From Protonemura montana (taxonomy: Eukaryota; Arthropoda; Insecta; Plecoptera; Nemouridae): DNA of 64,000 bases. Shown piece after piece: positions 1-13,000 of the stretch (position 1 is its first letter; each line of letters opens with the position of its first letter). The position numbers and the translations under genes were made by a program. The stretch covers positions 3,690,570 to 3,754,569 of the forward strand of contig OX387602.1 in the NCBI GenBank assembly GCA_947568835.1, in the 5' to 3' direction. Below the pieces are notes generated by a model. That model ran no database searches, had not been told where the DNA came from, and saw only the letters and a program-made list of their open reading frames with translations.

Positions 1-2739
1 TAGAGGGTACATCATAGCGGGTATTGAGACGACGGCCCATTCACTGCTTGTCCGACCAGCGGCCCGAGCGCCCCGGATCCTCCCTAATAGCGCGTCGCGA
101 CGCCGACGACGGCGCTTCAGTTTACGTGTCGATGCCCAATTATTCACAAGTCAAACATCGCTCAAAGAATCCGGACTTACAAACATACGAAGAAGTTAGA
201 AAGTAACTCAATTGAACAGATTTGAGTTTGACACATGAAATAAATGCCCACGCCTAAGGATATTAGTGAACGTCTTAGCGTACCTCGTGTCAAAGAAACA
301 GAGCGTGCTAAGAAATGCTCGTTTAAATTTATAAATGTGATGCAATTGACACATTATGGCTTTGATACAAAAATGTATTTACAGTCGTTCTCGTTCTCGT
401 TCGTCCAAGTTCATTTGATGCACACAATTCTGCTTTCTTGCATTTCTCTGAAATAAAAGAAATGTAAATGAGCTGTTTTTTTACAAACCCTTTTTAAAGC
501 TAATCAACTTGATTCAACTTAATTTCTGAACCCCATTTCGGCAGAGTTTTGTCAGCTTCCTCCCCTTCTCCCCTCCGCAATCTCTGGCTTTTCGCCGCAA
601 GTTACAAATTCTTTTCTCCACACACATCTCGCAGCCTCTTCCGACCCCTGCTACCCCTACACCCCTTCCCCACACTCACACACACACACACACGCACACA
701 CACACACACACACACCTTAAAGCCCATTTTGTTAATTAAAGTAATTACTCTTCGTACAGCGAAATGCCAGCCTGTAGCAACCTTTTCCTAATTTGACGCG
801 CGGAGAAGCAACGAGATGGCAGCTACGAGCGGGCGAAGGGGAGGAAAGGAATCAGATGAGAACAACCATCTCTCTCCCGTGAGGGAAGCAGTACAATCAT
901 AAGCTCTCACAAATAGATAGTGCCGGATATTTAATTGACAAGAGTACCATGATTGATACCATTTGCTCATTTTCTTTGCGGGAATTTACGGGTAAGAGAG
1001 AAAGTCAATAATAGTTCACTCTAAGATTGTCTAGCAATCTGACTTAAGACCCTATGTCCCTCAATGTTGTTCAACAAGGGACCTTGTATTTGACACCGGT
1101 TTATTTACCTAAACTACAGCGTGCTTGGATAATTGTTGGCTCTAATTAATATTTCAATTTCCTCGTGCTAACACCTGTGTAATATTTTGAGTGGCTCTTG
1201 AAGATGTATAAATGTGGCTGTGTTGACGGGAGTTGATTGCAATATCGCCAGTGTCCACCTCCAAGCTGGCTGAACTCTGTTTGCTAGACAAGATTAGTAC
1301 AACGTCTAGCACGGTGTGCTTGAGCAAACCGCCCTGGTACACCGACGATATTATTGCGACCATACCGCGAGAAAAGCAGTCCTACAACAACTAGTATACG
1401 ACACACGTGATCATTTCATTTCCATCTACGCCACGAAACCCGGCATTTTGTTCAGTCTCTCGAACAAAAGTTGGTCAAAATGTTTCGCTATATTAAAGTC
1501 CCTGTACTTAGGGGTTAGTTGGAATCCGAGGTTCATAATGGTTCTCTAATACTTGATCGAAAGAACTTTACTTAGGGCTACTCGAGATGGGCATATTGCT
1601 GTGCACGGGAATATTGCTGCTCACTCTATATAGATAGGTAAAGAGCACCAGAGAGGCAAGGACTACGCGAATAACGATGAAAAGATGGCAAAGTGCTCTG
1701 ACCCACTCTATCAAACCTCTCCGCGATATGACTTTCCCGTGCTATTTTCCTCCAATTTTCCTCCCTCATCGGAAAACAGAAAAATATTATATTATTGAGA
1801 GGATGAAAATATGAAATGTCTGTTTTATGAACAGTCGGAATGATTGAGGTTTTCTCCTACATTTTGTTCATCTTTGGAACATTGAGAGTCTTCACAGAAT
1901 CTTGAGTGTACGCAATCAAGAATTAATAATATTGCCATCAAATAACTTTTTGTACTCGGAAATGCCTCTTGTATCTCTTCTGATTAAGGTTACATTTCAT
2001 ATTGAATCAGTTAGAATGTGGTAAGATTAAAGTTCTGTTTTTGACGCTTGTATATGAAACAACTGAAACACCATGACACGTTTTCAAAATAAAAAATATA
2101 TATTTACATCATTCGTAGCTTGTTGACGGCAAGGGCGACATTTTTTATGTTTATGATGACAATTCGAATGGATTCGAATCGAAACACTAGATAACTAATT
2201 TTTTCAAAATGCCAACCCAATCCTCCACGTGACATCGAAATGATTGATTGATAAGTGAGGTTCAACAACGCACTGATTCGACAACGGGTCCTGCGACACT
2301 GGTCTAATTGCGTCGCTGAATGAGTGGATGAGGATGATTATAAACCTAACCTAACCTAGAAAACAAGAGGGGAACCCCGGTGTCGGCAAGCAGCCTAGTC
2401 CTGTAGAAGAACACCAAGAGGACCACCGGCTTAACGTCCCTTCCGAAGGATGGCACACTGCGAACAACATGATTCCTTCATAAATCCATGCCGTCGAGAG
2501 GTTGACAAGCAAGGCGAATGAAGTTGCTGTACTAACTTTCATCCTCGTGTATGATGGTCACCCATACAATACCTGATCCAGAGCAGTGTTGCTAACCTCA
2601 GTGATCTCACGAGAACCAGTGTTTTCAACACGCCAAACCATTTAGTGTGATATCGAAGGGCACTTACACATTGGCTCAGGCATCAGGTACAAATCGCACT
2701 TGCCACTGACCAGTCGTGTTCTCGTGTTACACGCTGCAG
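1..2739. other. Upstream intron/flank of MYT1 gene, no firm exon
   Basis: No convincing coding exon was found here. It probably belongs to an intron of the MYT1-family gene that begins left of the window, because the first recognisable zinc-finger exon starts near 2740 and needs upstream exons. It contains a CA repeat (about 671-714) and three copies of a CCTAA pentamer near 2344-2358. The reading frame at 24-206 could be a small exon but matches nothing I recognise. Confidence 0.5.
671..714. repeat. (CA)n microsatellite
   Basis: About 20 copies of CA with one CG interruption. A simple sequence repeat in non-coding DNA. Confidence 0.95.
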
Positions 2740-2880
2740 TATCAGACTGTCGGTGCGTTCCCCTGACCTCAATGTCGCGAACACATGCCGATCTCGCGAC
2801 GGTAAGGAGCTGATTCAGTGCCCGACACACAGCTGCGATGGCATGGGGCATATGTCCGGAAACTACGCCACCCATCGAAG
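2740..2880 (+). CDS. MYT1: MYT1 exon with first visible zinc finger
   Basis: Encodes DGKELIQC followed by most of finger 1 ([15 protein letters not shown]). It ends in phase 2 with AG, which joins the T of the next exon to give Ser. The donor is GC (AAG|GCAAGA at 2881), not GT. The acceptor at 2738-2739 (CTGCAG) is my best choice, but the frame stays open further upstream and an acceptor near 2685 is possible. Confidence 0.8.
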
Positions 2881-5800
2881 GCAAGATATCTCACATTCAC
2901 AACATACCTTATACCTAATAGAGCACAAGACTAGCTGGACCTTAATCGTTGATTAGTTGCATTGCTATGTGTTATTTTGATGCTTGCCATTCGGTTTGGT
3001 CCGAATGACTAGGATTAGTTTGGTGAGGTTGCTGATTATGATTTTAGAAGGGTCTCTAGGCTAGTACTACGAGAGAAGATATTAGACACTCTTATGCTCT
3101 ATGACACAGGCGCCCATCGAATAAACATGCATAAAAAACACACATATTTAAACGATAGCGGTTGGTCTTTTAAAAAATAGCCGTAACGGGTTCATGAACA
3201 TTCTGTGTATTTTTTTTTATATTTCCCTTATTCCTACTCATCCAACCAAGATCCATGACAAACTCATATCGCGAATCGGTGCCAAGCGAAAATATTGGCT
3301 AGTTTCTCATAGGTTTTGAGTACCAGTGTTGATTGGTTGGTTGTAGGTGGTTGTCGGTGTTTACCCTCACCAACACGAGGACGAGGTTGCCCAACATTTC
3401 AGTTAAGGGTCTGCTCCGTTAAAATTCGTCCTGGTCAAACCTCCGCGATTTGGGCTTAAATTGTGTATGTCTGTATTGTGCCGTGGTTGTTGTGTGTATC
3501 ATCGTTGTGCTTGTATAATCTTAGTGCGTTGTAGAATTATATGTGCCAGTTCATTTCCACGTCGTAGAGTGATATGAAGTCTTCTTTGGAGCTCGGGCTT
3601 TCATAGCAAAAAGTAGATTATAAGCAGTTCATTTTCTGCTCAAGAAAAACATATTAGGTGTTTACCAAATGACAGACAAAGTAATTTCTTTTGCTAGTAA
3701 CGTAACCAACTAACTCTACCGAAAATAAATGCGAGCCACCTACTAATTTTCTTCCAGGTCGTTTTTAAGACTATAAGCCTGCGAAAAGTTACTGACGGTT
3801 TTTATTTGTCTCCAGTCTGTCAGGTTGTCCACGTGCTGACCGGTCGCAGATCCAGGCTCACTCGCAGGAGCTCAAGTGTCCCACTCCCGGCTGCGACGGC
3901 TCCGGACACGTCACCGGAAACTACTCTTCCCACAGGAGCCTCTCCGGATGTCCGCGGGCCAACAAACCCAAGAGCAAACCCCGGGATGGCCAGGACTCTG
4001 AACCACTCCGGTGAGTGGCTCAAAAAGGGATTTTCCCCGATTAAAACACTATCATTACTAACAAAGTATCTGTTTTAGTATTAACATAGCGACTAACATT
4101 AAAATTAACTTCGTGATTAGATGTCCGATTCCTGGATGCGATGGATCTGGTCATTCAACGGGGAAGTTCCTGTCACATAGAAGGTTCGTATTCCGCCACA
4201 GTTAATCACCGCGTGTGCCGAGGATTGCGTTTGAGGATTCGGTCTCGTTAACAGACGTGCTTTGCTTACAGTGCTTCGGGCTGTCCCATCGCGAACCGGA
4301 ACAAAATGCGCGTCCTGGAGAACGGAGGCACGGTGGAACAACACAAGGCGGCGGTAGCTGCAGCGACTGCGGCCACTAACATCAAGTTCGAAGGGGTCAA
4401 TTGCCCCACGCCTGGATGCGACGGTACGGGACACATCAACGGATCCTTTCTCACCCACCGGTCGCTCTCTGGTTGTCCAATTGCCGGCCAGGGTGGACTG
4501 AAGAAACTCAAATATTGTCCCGACGAAATGGGCAATAATATGTACGCCAAAGGCCCTTCAGGTAATAAACATGAACGGCGCGTTTTGCAAATGTTTATCT
4601 GGCCCGAAATGCAGGGTGTCACCGAGTTTTGTGATGGGAGGTTTTAATTCGGGGTGACAAGGCGATAATAATTCGTACCTAAGATGTTTCTGTGAGATTT
4701 TGTAACACAAGACAAGACTATATTGTGTATTTTTTTAATATGCAAGCTGCGATTATTCGTCAATCTTATCCATATCTATGGACAGCGCCAAGTGATATTG
4801 TCTGAAAAATGAGGCCATGTGATCACTCAGTAACACATATTTTGATGCACGCTTCAGAAACTGCTCATATATTTATTAGCTAGTTGACGCATTGCAGGTC
4901 CTGTTTGCTCTCCTTTTTAGACCCCAATTGTGTATCATAATATTTTACTATTAATTTGTTGTTCGTTTGAAGGTGGCAATAGTTCAACAACTAGATTGTT
5001 TCTGCAAGTCCCCAAAATTCGTGTTGATGCGCATGCGAAATTAGATCGTTTGTTTTTAGTACATCCTTTATAAACAAAAGCCTTTTGAAATGCCTCGAGA
5101 CACTATTTGCAATGATGTTTTTACTGTAGATGAGCATTTTCAACTAGCATCTATATCAAGAGTGGTTTGGCACATAATGGGGCAATACCTACATGCAGTC
5201 AAGGCAAAGCATGAACTGCAATGCCCTTTCATTTAATTTACTAATAACATACATATGAGAATGTTTCTTAAACTTGGGTCTAGCGTTCACCTACGAAATC
5301 GAATTAACGTGTCATCTTCATTTTGCTCCAGGGTACCACTATTGCAAAAGTGTCCGGACCATACTCAACTGGCTTTTAAAATTTGCCCTCTTGCACTCAT
5401 GACTCTATTGTATGTGGTGCATTTTGAGATCTTCCTTATTTGTGTTTGAATTCCTTACACCCGTCCGCTCCACGAAAAATGAATAATGCCGTTATAAATA
5501 AAATACTTTGGGATTTTTTCGGGCAAGTCAACCTGACAAGAAAACACTTCTATCGAGATACAATAGTTAGCTTATTTGGCCTGCATAATGTAAACTGATT
5601 GATCCTTTGCTTAATTATTATTTATTTTTATTTCTGGGTCTTGTGATCAGCTCCTTTCCTGACCTTGAGCTATGGAGAGACCATATACTTTTGAAGGTAA
5701 GGGAAACGCTGAATCTATCAATTATTTGCATCGGTGTTGTTGCTTGCATCTCAATGGCAGTCGCATTTATGCATCAGCTGACAGCAACTCGTTGAAAGTG

Positions 5801-7491
5801 TTCCTTGAGTTATTTTTCTTTTGCATGGGTTTTCGTAGTGGTTGTGTACCCGTCTGGTTTCTAAGCGAGGCACAAAATATGAGTTACCAAGCATGCATTA
5901 CACACGACTGTTGTGATCAACGTTTGTTCAAGGCAAAACATTGTCTTAACATTGAGTGTCATGTAAACAATGTTGAGTTTAAAGTAGGCTGGCAGTATTC
6001 TGCAAGATCAAATTAGTATGTGAATCAAATTTGGTATCAGACAATCAGTTCAAATTGATAACAAACTGCTGCTTGAACGCCCAGACATAAAGTAACGCTT
6101 TAAAGCAGTTTGATTCAACTAAAGTAATACATGAACACAAGGAAATGTTTGCCACTTTGGGCACATGTCCCTAAAACATATCCTTAGTTTGACGAATAAT
6201 GTTTCTCACATGTCAGATGACTAATGTTTGGGAATTATTGGACCAGGTGTGGAGAGTGGGCCCATGCTTGGGCCGGGGGGTGAGGATTTGGTCACCCTAG
6301 AGGCTGAAATCACTGAACTGCAAAGGGAGAATGCCCGAGTCGAGTCTCAAATGATGCGTCTACGCACTGATATCACGGCCATGGAGCAGCATCTCAGGCA
6401 CGGCGACAAGGTGAGCTCACCCACGTTTGAACTTCCCTCTCCCAAGCATGCGTACTCGCGTCACGGTCACCGAGTTCCGTGAAAAGTCCCTAGAATTCAC
6501 TGCAGGGTAGCAACACAACAGCGCGGGTGGTTACAAAATCAATAGTATATGTGTATTGTGCTCGGCAAACGTGCTCCACTTGTTGCATGCTCTAGTGAGG
6601 AAATTTAATAGGGTGCAGCTGATCAGGGGGAATTGGAAATTATAACTGATTCAGATGTATGTTTGTTGTGAATCTGACCCCGGGAAGACTAGAAAGACAC
6701 AAAAGCTCCAAGCCTTATCCCTGACCAGCTCTGTACGGATGTAAATTAAGTAGTAATTTTCTTATTATGATTGATTTTTTCCTTATTTCAGGTTCCTGGA
6801 TCCTCTCATTTTAAAATCTCATGCCTATCCTTCCCGAAGATTATTCAAGTAACACGAGTGTTTTTTTTTGTGTGCGTAGAAAACTGAAATTTCCCCAAAA
6901 TTAGAGTCAAAAACCTCAAAGTCTCATTTCAGTTGCCTTTTTACACTAAGATTGCATCTGTAATTGCAGGTTTTATTTTAATTTGGTCTTAACATATTCT
7001 GCAAATGTATAGACATCTTTCCCTCCTGGAATATTCGAAATAATAAAATAACTTTATAACGCACAGAATGAGTCAAAAAAGGCATAGAGCACAGATTTGT
7101 GCAATCTACCTACTTAGAAATTCTGTAATTTAAAATGTAAAATGAAATGTAATTTAAAATGAATCCATCTGTTGGAAATTTTAGCTGACATCAATTCTGC
7201 TTGTTTCAGGAGACGCAAGTGATGAGCCAGCGCAACAACAACCTAACAGAATATTATGAAAGCCTGCGCAACAACGTAATCACTCTTCTAGAACACGTAC
7301 GCCTGCCAGGGAACGGCTCCTCCTCTAACCACCCTGAGAAGATCGGCCACGAGAACTTCGACAGCTACCTGAGTAAGCTGCAGACACTCTGCACACCAGA
7401 CGGCTACTGCAGCGACGAGACCAATCGACCGCTCTACGAGACGGTCAAGTCGGCTCTCCAGGATTTCACGGTCCTCCCCACGCCCATATGA
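2740..7491 (+). CDS. MYT1: MYT1-family C2HC zinc-finger transcription factor (3' part)
   Basis: Nuclear DNA-binding regulator of the myelin transcription factor 1 / MYT1L / ST18 family, known from neural differentiation. Coding exons seen: ~2740-2880, 3816-4010, 4121-4183, 4272-4561, 6247-6410 and 7210-7491; all junction phases close. About 378 residues are visible. Four CCHHC fingers (pattern CPxPGCDGxGHxxG..xHRSxSGCP) occur in a row. The first reads CPTHSC instead of CPTPGC but keeps every metal ligand. Linkers such as [12 protein letters not shown] match the vertebrate order of the C-terminal finger cluster. After the fingers comes a coiled coil ([19 protein letters not shown]) and a C-terminal MYT1 domain ending TVLPTPI at the TGA (7489-7491). 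The 5' exons, including any N-terminal finger, lie outside the window. The first exon's acceptor is the least certain boundary. Confidence 0.93.
3816..4010 (+). CDS. MYT1: MYT1 exon: end of finger 1 and finger 2
   Basis: The acceptor is TTTGTCTCCAG and the donor is GTGAGT at 4011. It supplies [10 protein letters not shown], completing finger 1, then all of finger 2 ([20 protein letters not shown]), then a basic linker. Confidence 0.95.
4121..4183 (+). CDS. MYT1: MYT1 exon: first part of finger 3
   Basis: A 63-base micro-exon encoding [20 protein letters not shown]. The acceptor is GTGATTAG and the donor is AAG|GTTCGT. Phase 2 is kept on both sides. The following intron is only 88 bases. Confidence 0.93.
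4272..4561 (+). CDS. MYT1: MYT1 exon: end of finger 3 and finger 4
   Basis: The acceptor is TTTGCTTACAG and the donor is G|GTAATA at 4562. It encodes [10 protein letters not shown], an alanine-rich linker, then finger 4 ([20 protein letters not shown]) and [12 protein letters not shown]. It ends in phase 1. Confidence 0.95.
6247..6410 (+). CDS. MYT1: MYT1 exon: coiled-coil segment
   Basis: The acceptor is ATTGGACCAG and the donor is AAG|GTGAGC. Two bases complete a Gly codon, then 54 codons encode an acidic heptad-like stretch ([18 protein letters not shown]) typical of the family after the last finger. Confidence 0.93.
7210..7491 (+). CDS. MYT1: MYT1 terminal coding exon
   Basis: The acceptor is GCTTGTTTCAG. 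It encodes 93 residues beginning [19 protein letters not shown] and including [14 protein letters not shown], which corresponds to the family's QNFDAYVSTLT segment. It ends at TGA. Confidence 0.95.
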   Translation, partial: ETQVMSQRNNNLTEYYESLRNNVITLLEHVRLPGNGSSSNHPEKIGHENFDSYLSKLQTLCTPDGYCSDETNRPLYETVKSALQDFTVLPTPI

Positions 7492-9660
7492 GACCACCCT
7501 CCTGCCGACTCGATGGGATACGAGCATCGGAGGTACTATTGACGATATAAAACGGATTATCCCAAAACAGACGCTAAGTGACAAAGTGACAGACAAAAAT
7601 TGTGGTGTAGACGAGCCAATCACATTCTATAGTCGCTTTGGACACTGTCGGACAATTGTGGTGTGAATTTGGCTGTTATGATTTCATTTGTGAAAGCATT
7701 TTGTTATTACGTTGTGATATACTTCAAATTTGTTACTAGTGGATTTGAGTTTGTTGTTCTGTTTTCAGTGATACCTACTTGTCTGATCTCACTCTAGGAT
7801 TACTTAATCTAAGTTGTGCAATGTGCAGTTATTTATTGGCTAGTCAATAGATGATATTATCAGTTTAACTTGAGATACAGGTTTAATTGTTACCTACAGG
7901 TGTAATTCAACAACGATTATTGAACATTGAACAGTGTACAGCAAGTTGATTTTCAAATAGTATTATATTAAGGTGTATAAGGTGGGCAGCACATTTGAAA
8001 GTCAGATAAAACTCACCTCCTGTTATGAGCTCAATAATGATATTATCTATTGTCACTATACAGTAATAGGAACGTAATAGACCATGTTTTAATGAAAGAT
8101 GCAAGCATTTAGCAGTGTGAGATTACTTGTGTTTCTTTACTTAATTAATTGTTGGAAGCACTTACAACTCAACTGCTCTAAAAATATATATATAAATATA
8201 TATATTTCAGTAAAGATGTAAAATAATCTGGCATTTTTTTTGTCGAACAGCACTCGTTGTGTGAATATAATTGGCATGAGAAAAGGCCGTAAATTGTAAA
8301 TACTTGAATCCACATCGATGTACATTCTACAGTAATTTTATTTTGTATTTTTGTAACCAAGTGCTGTGAGAAAAAGATTACAAACTTTCTTTCTAGCATC
8401 AAAAAAATGATTTTAAAAGGTGCAAGGCTTCAACGAATAAGAAAGCTACTGAGTAGAATGGTTATTATAGTTGTGTGGGTCGCCAGGATATTCCAAGGTA
8501 TATAAGTGCAGGTTACCTGACATCCCAACTTATTATTGTTCACAATGATTAGTAATTATTATTAAAATGTGGTGATTACATGGTGTGCATTGGGTAAATG
8601 ATATTTCAGAGCGTATTTTCCCATGGATTGAAAACTGACATGGCAATCTAGAATAGCGAACATTATTTAAATAGTATTTGTAACTATTTGTTCCCTGGTA
8701 GAAAGTGCCGCTACAATCAAGAATGTTTAAAGTTTAACCCCATTAGTGAAAAATTGTCCCCTGAAGTGATTAAAGCAAATAAGCTTGTTTCGATGTACCT
8801 ACCAATACCTAAAAACTTCTAATGCGTGTCAAGCCTGAGGTATTTGTCAACTCATAACGATATATTATTGTAAACAATCATTCCACCATTTATGTTGAAA
8901 GTAAGGTGGCTAATATGTGTGCCAGGCTAAGAATAAACTTAATGAAACCACACAATGCGGTAATGTTTGTATAGTTGAGAACCTCCTCCATCTGCCGATG
9001 TGGTCTTGGACCACTGGGGTTCGATTCAGTAAAACTTCCATGCAAACTTCAAAGAGTGATCATTTTGTCACTGTCCATTTCATTAAACTTGGAAATCATC
9101 TCCTACATACAGCAAAAATAGATTTTTTCTAGACATAAACCATTTGCAAAGCGCATATAATCATCGGCGGTTCGGATCTTGGTTTGGTTACACATTTTTA
9201 CTCCTGGCTTTTCTTCCATTCATCGCTCACCGGCTAAAGCTCGTGTGAATGTACAATAGAAACACCAAAAATATCAGCATATCCGAAAATCTTTCTTAGG
9301 TAAAAAGCGACACATGAAGAAAGGTACCATGAGTGGTCTGTTTATGGGTATCCCACTGCTTTAGTATCCAAGATGGTCTTGGCAGAACAGAAATAAGTCA
9401 CCAATATAGACCTGGGGACAAAAGCCATTTCATAAGAATCAAAATGGTCCATAATAATACAGCATCCTGTTGTTGGGTTTAACCAATCCTAAAAGAGGAG
9501 TTCAATCACATTGGCATAGGCAAGTTGGAGAACATTTCCTATAGGCTTAAGAAAATTGCACCACAATACAAGATGATAAAAAGGACTGCATTGAGCAAGG
9601 TACTTATAAGGATTTTTTTCTGTAGAAAATGTTTCTTTATTACAATGAAATTTACAATAT
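7492..9660 (+). other. MYT1 3' UTR and intergenic DNA
   Basis: AT-rich non-coding sequence after the MYT1 stop. It contains a consensus Pumilio-type element TGTAAATA (8295-8302) and a canonical AATAAA at 8932-8937. The true 3' end cannot be fixed from sequence. No independent gene was seen. Confidence 0.6.
8932..8937 (+). terminator. Candidate MYT1 poly(A) signal
   Basis: The first AATAAA after the MYT1 stop that I found on the + strand. A second lies at 9791-9796 inside the palindrome. Usage is inferred. Confidence 0.4.
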
Positions 9661-9797
9661 GTTTATTGGAAAGGTAGAAGGAGAGTACGGAACTTACCTT
9701 CTATTGCGGCCTGCTACTCGGCAAGTTCCGTCGTTGAGTGTGCACACTCAATGCACACTCAACGGTTCTGTACTCTACTTCTACCTTTCCAATAAAC
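9661..9797. repeat. Nested palindrome with poly(A) signals in both arms
   Basis: The outer arms 9661-9693 and 9765-9797 are 33-base inverted repeats with two mismatches. An inner hairpin has arms 9732-9744 and 9752-9764, and a third pair (CGGAACTT 9689-9696 / AAGTTCCG 9723-9730) also exists. The left arm carries AATAAA on the - strand (9662-9667) and the right arm carries it on the + strand (9791-9796). It sits between the convergent 3' ends of MYT1 and AFG2B. Confidence 0.9.
9662..9667 (-). terminator. Candidate AFG2B poly(A) signal
   Basis: AATAAA on the - strand 237 bases past the AFG2B stop, at the outer tip of the palindrome's left arm. Another - strand AATAAA lies at about 9636-9641. 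Confidence 0.5.
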
Positions 9798-9903
9798 TTA
9801 ATCATTATCCCAGCCTTTTGGCACATTACAAATCAACAAAGTTACAATTTACAGTTGTATTCATTTACTCAGTAACAAGGTTAAGAAACCAATCAAAGAA
9901 TTT

Positions 9904-10041
9904 CTATCCCTTATAGTTGACATACCAGTCAATTTGTTCTTGCGTTAGCGATGGTTTTGTTGCACGAATAGCACGCAAAATGTGGTCGCTTCTTATAGCA
10001 GCAACATCCATGCCATCTTCGGTAAGAGCACACAAACCAGC
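9904..10041 (-). CDS. AFG2B: AFG2B terminal exon
   Basis: Encodes AGLCALTEDGMDVAAIRSDH through ATKPSLTQEQIDWYVNYKG, then TAG (9906-9904). The human C-terminus has the equivalent ALLALQENGLDATTVK...KPSL. Acceptor CTTTCTCAG. Confidence 0.95.
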   Translation of the reverse strand, partial: AGLCALTEDGMDVAAIRSDHILRAIRATKPSLTQEQIDWYVNYKG

Positions 10042-13000
10042 CTGAGAAAGATGGTAAGTTAGTTTCAAGGAAATCATTATTGGTAACAATAAAACAAAAC
10101 AACCCTTAAAAGAGATAACCTCCTAAAATTAAATTGTATAACTTATCTATGTTAGCAGGTTATAAATTTGGAGATTGCTAAAAATATTCTTGTTTTTACT
10201 ACTCCAAGAAAAAATTAAAAAAATTAAATTTATGCCTCGATGCTAAGAAAACACATTAAAGTCTATAAGAATGCCACATAAACATTTTTCAACCTTAAGT
10301 CCCAGTACATTGGACTGATTGAAAAAAATATTTATATTTGGTGGACATTTGTTGGTTATCAACAGTCACAGCTCAAAGAGCACATTCGAATAAGAAGTAT
10401 CTTTCAGAAACTGCTGCTTGTAAACCAAAGAAATACGTCAATGTAGGTACATTACGCTTTGGCTGAGATCTTAGATAATAAATAAAAAAAATCCACTGTA
10501 AATGGATTTAGACTCTATTTTTGAATCCAATTATCTACTAAAAACAATGTTAAGAGGTAAAATCCCCCTTTATACCTGAAATAGCTGAAGCCTTTCATTT
10601 GGTCTGGATGGTTGGCATGATTCAGTCTCAGAACAATATCCAAAGAAAATAATAAGATATCACATACCTCTTTCATCAAATTAACAAGGTCAGCCCCAGA
10701 GTAGAATTCTGTTGCATCCGCAATAGCAGGTATGTCAACACCATCGTCGAGGGGCATTGTAGCTGTGATAGCCCCCAATATTTCGGCACGGTCGGCAGCG
10801 TTCGGAGCTGGGACGTACACGAGCCTGTCAAATCGGCCAGGTCGAACCAGTGCCGGGTCCAGCATATCCGGTCGGTTGGTTGCTGCTATAACGATGACTG
10901 CACGGTTGCTCACAGGAACCTTGTGGGCCTAGCAAGCCAGATTCAGACAAAAATAAAATAGAGATACACTTGTCCACGTAACTTCATTCTATTAAGCCAG
11001 TTAAATAGAACTATTAGTATTACAATACAGCGAGAGCATGACTTGAAAGCCCATTAACATTACCAGGAAGTAGAGAATCTACAATAGCTTGCAATCACTG
11101 ATTGCAAGAGACTAGAATCATGGAACAAGTTTTGTAAGCTTTGTTTCACACAGTGGCATGTGCATACTGCAAGTGACAGTGACCGCTCAGTGTTTGTTGT
11201 CATAGGAGCAAATGGCGATGTTGCAGTGGGGTACATCTCCAATTCCGGGTACCTAAAGGACCCAGGGCTTTGCCAAGGTGTGCAGGAATCCCAGTTAAAA
11301 ACATCAGCGGTAGGGTCTGATGCCAATCGAGGTGAAGTATCTCAAAGACGCAATCTTTCACAAGTGTGTAGGGGACAGCTGGTGGTGCTCTCAGTGACCT
11401 AGCACTGGGTTCAAATGGCCAAACTTGGCAAGATCTCTACGCATGCCACACAACTTTTACAGATAGTAATTGCAGTGGAACCAGCTGTGTGAGAAAAATT
11501 ATTACAGTGTAATAAAAGCATTGCATTACAACAGGTTTTTGAGACAAAACATGGTTATCAACATCAACACAGTGGTGCCACTTTTGGATTGTTTTTTGTA
11601 CCTCCCTACTTTTTGGTTCCATGAACCGCACACTAGTTTCCCGTCAGTTAAACAGCTTACAGTGCTTCGAGGTATAAATGGTGAAGAGCTACCAACCTAA
11701 GAAGAGAGCACAAGTTAACCCAAATGTAAAAATTGTGGAGTGAACCAAAAAAAAACCCACCTTGGTTCCAGGAACAACTGATTCTCCTTCTTTGATTAAC
11801 TGGGTGGATTCGATGGAGTCATCTAATCGTACACCAATACCATCCATTTCTGTCAAAAGTGCCGACAACACCCTCTCTTGAACACCCTTATCTCTTTCTC
11901 CTCGTGTTCCAGCTAGAGCATCTGGAACAGATTTTGATGGCATGATTATTGCCAGTAGTTTAAAAATGAATGAGTTAAAGTTGTATTTCAAACTATGCAA
12001 AGTTTAAAGTTTTTACCTATTTCGTCAATAAAAATGACTGAGGGTGCACCAAGCCTAGCCCTGTGAAATAGTTCGCTGACGTTTTTCTCTGCATCGCCTA
12101 CGAAAGGGGAGTAGAGCTCGGCAGCCGAGACGGACAGAAACGTGGTGTTGTTTTCAGCTGCAACTGCCTGCGCTATTGTTGTCTTTGCACAGCCGGGAGG
12201 TCCATACAAAAGCACACCTAGATGGGAGCAACAGCTATAAGTAAAAGTTTGCAGAAAATAACCATCTTTATGAGAACTCATAATGCACATAAATCAAGTT
12301 CATAACCGATATACCGCGAAAGAGGATCAGGAGAAAGGCAACGCAAAATAATTGCAGCCCAATTATGAATATGTGTTAACTTTAAAAAAGATCAAAAGAA
12401 CCAAAAATGTAAACAAAATGTCTCAAATTAAAAAAAATTGCAAATGCATGCTTGCAAAAATTACTGAAAATAATGTGTTATTGACATTTTACTTTGGAAT
12501 AATTCACAGCTGCAAAATCTTAGTTGAAATTATATCACCTTTTGGTTGTGGCAGCCCTAGTCGAGCGAAAGCTTTAGGATGCAAAAGAGGCCATTCCACA
12601 GCGGCTTTCAAAGACTGCTTTACATTCTTCAGTCCTCCTATTTTGGAAAGAGAGACAGGCCGTCCAGCTACCACACCAAGCCCTCCTCTAAGAAGAGACG
12701 GCCGGATGTTTCCCACGGCGCTACGGAAGTCCGCTAGCCAGTCAACGGGTCGACTCGATATAATGGTGCTCTGAAATTTTAATCAAATATCACAGTAAGG
12801 TTGTAACAATTAATTTAATAAATAAGTACTATTGTTGACAATTGGGTATTTGCAGAAATCCAAACCAAAAAATAATGGCCCAGGTAATGGTCTAGCTATG
12901 GAACTGTGGAAAAACAGAAAGAAAGGGATTGGGATTGTAGAAAGAGGTGTAGAAGAGTAGAATGGAATTAGTGGTATGGACAAAAAAGGGATAAAAATGT

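Noticed and set aside
24-206. Open frame ending MPNYSQVKHRSKNPDLQTYEEV, preceded by a possible acceptor (GCTTCAG) and followed by GTAACT
   Set aside because: It could be a small MYT1 exon, but it matches no part of the family that I remember and has weak splice sites.
2344-2358. CCTAA repeats resembling the insect telomere repeat TTAGG
   Set aside because: Only about three copies; too short to mean anything.
9014-9035. GGGGTTCGATTC, an exact tRNA B-box
   Set aside because: No A-box or cloverleaf could be built around it.
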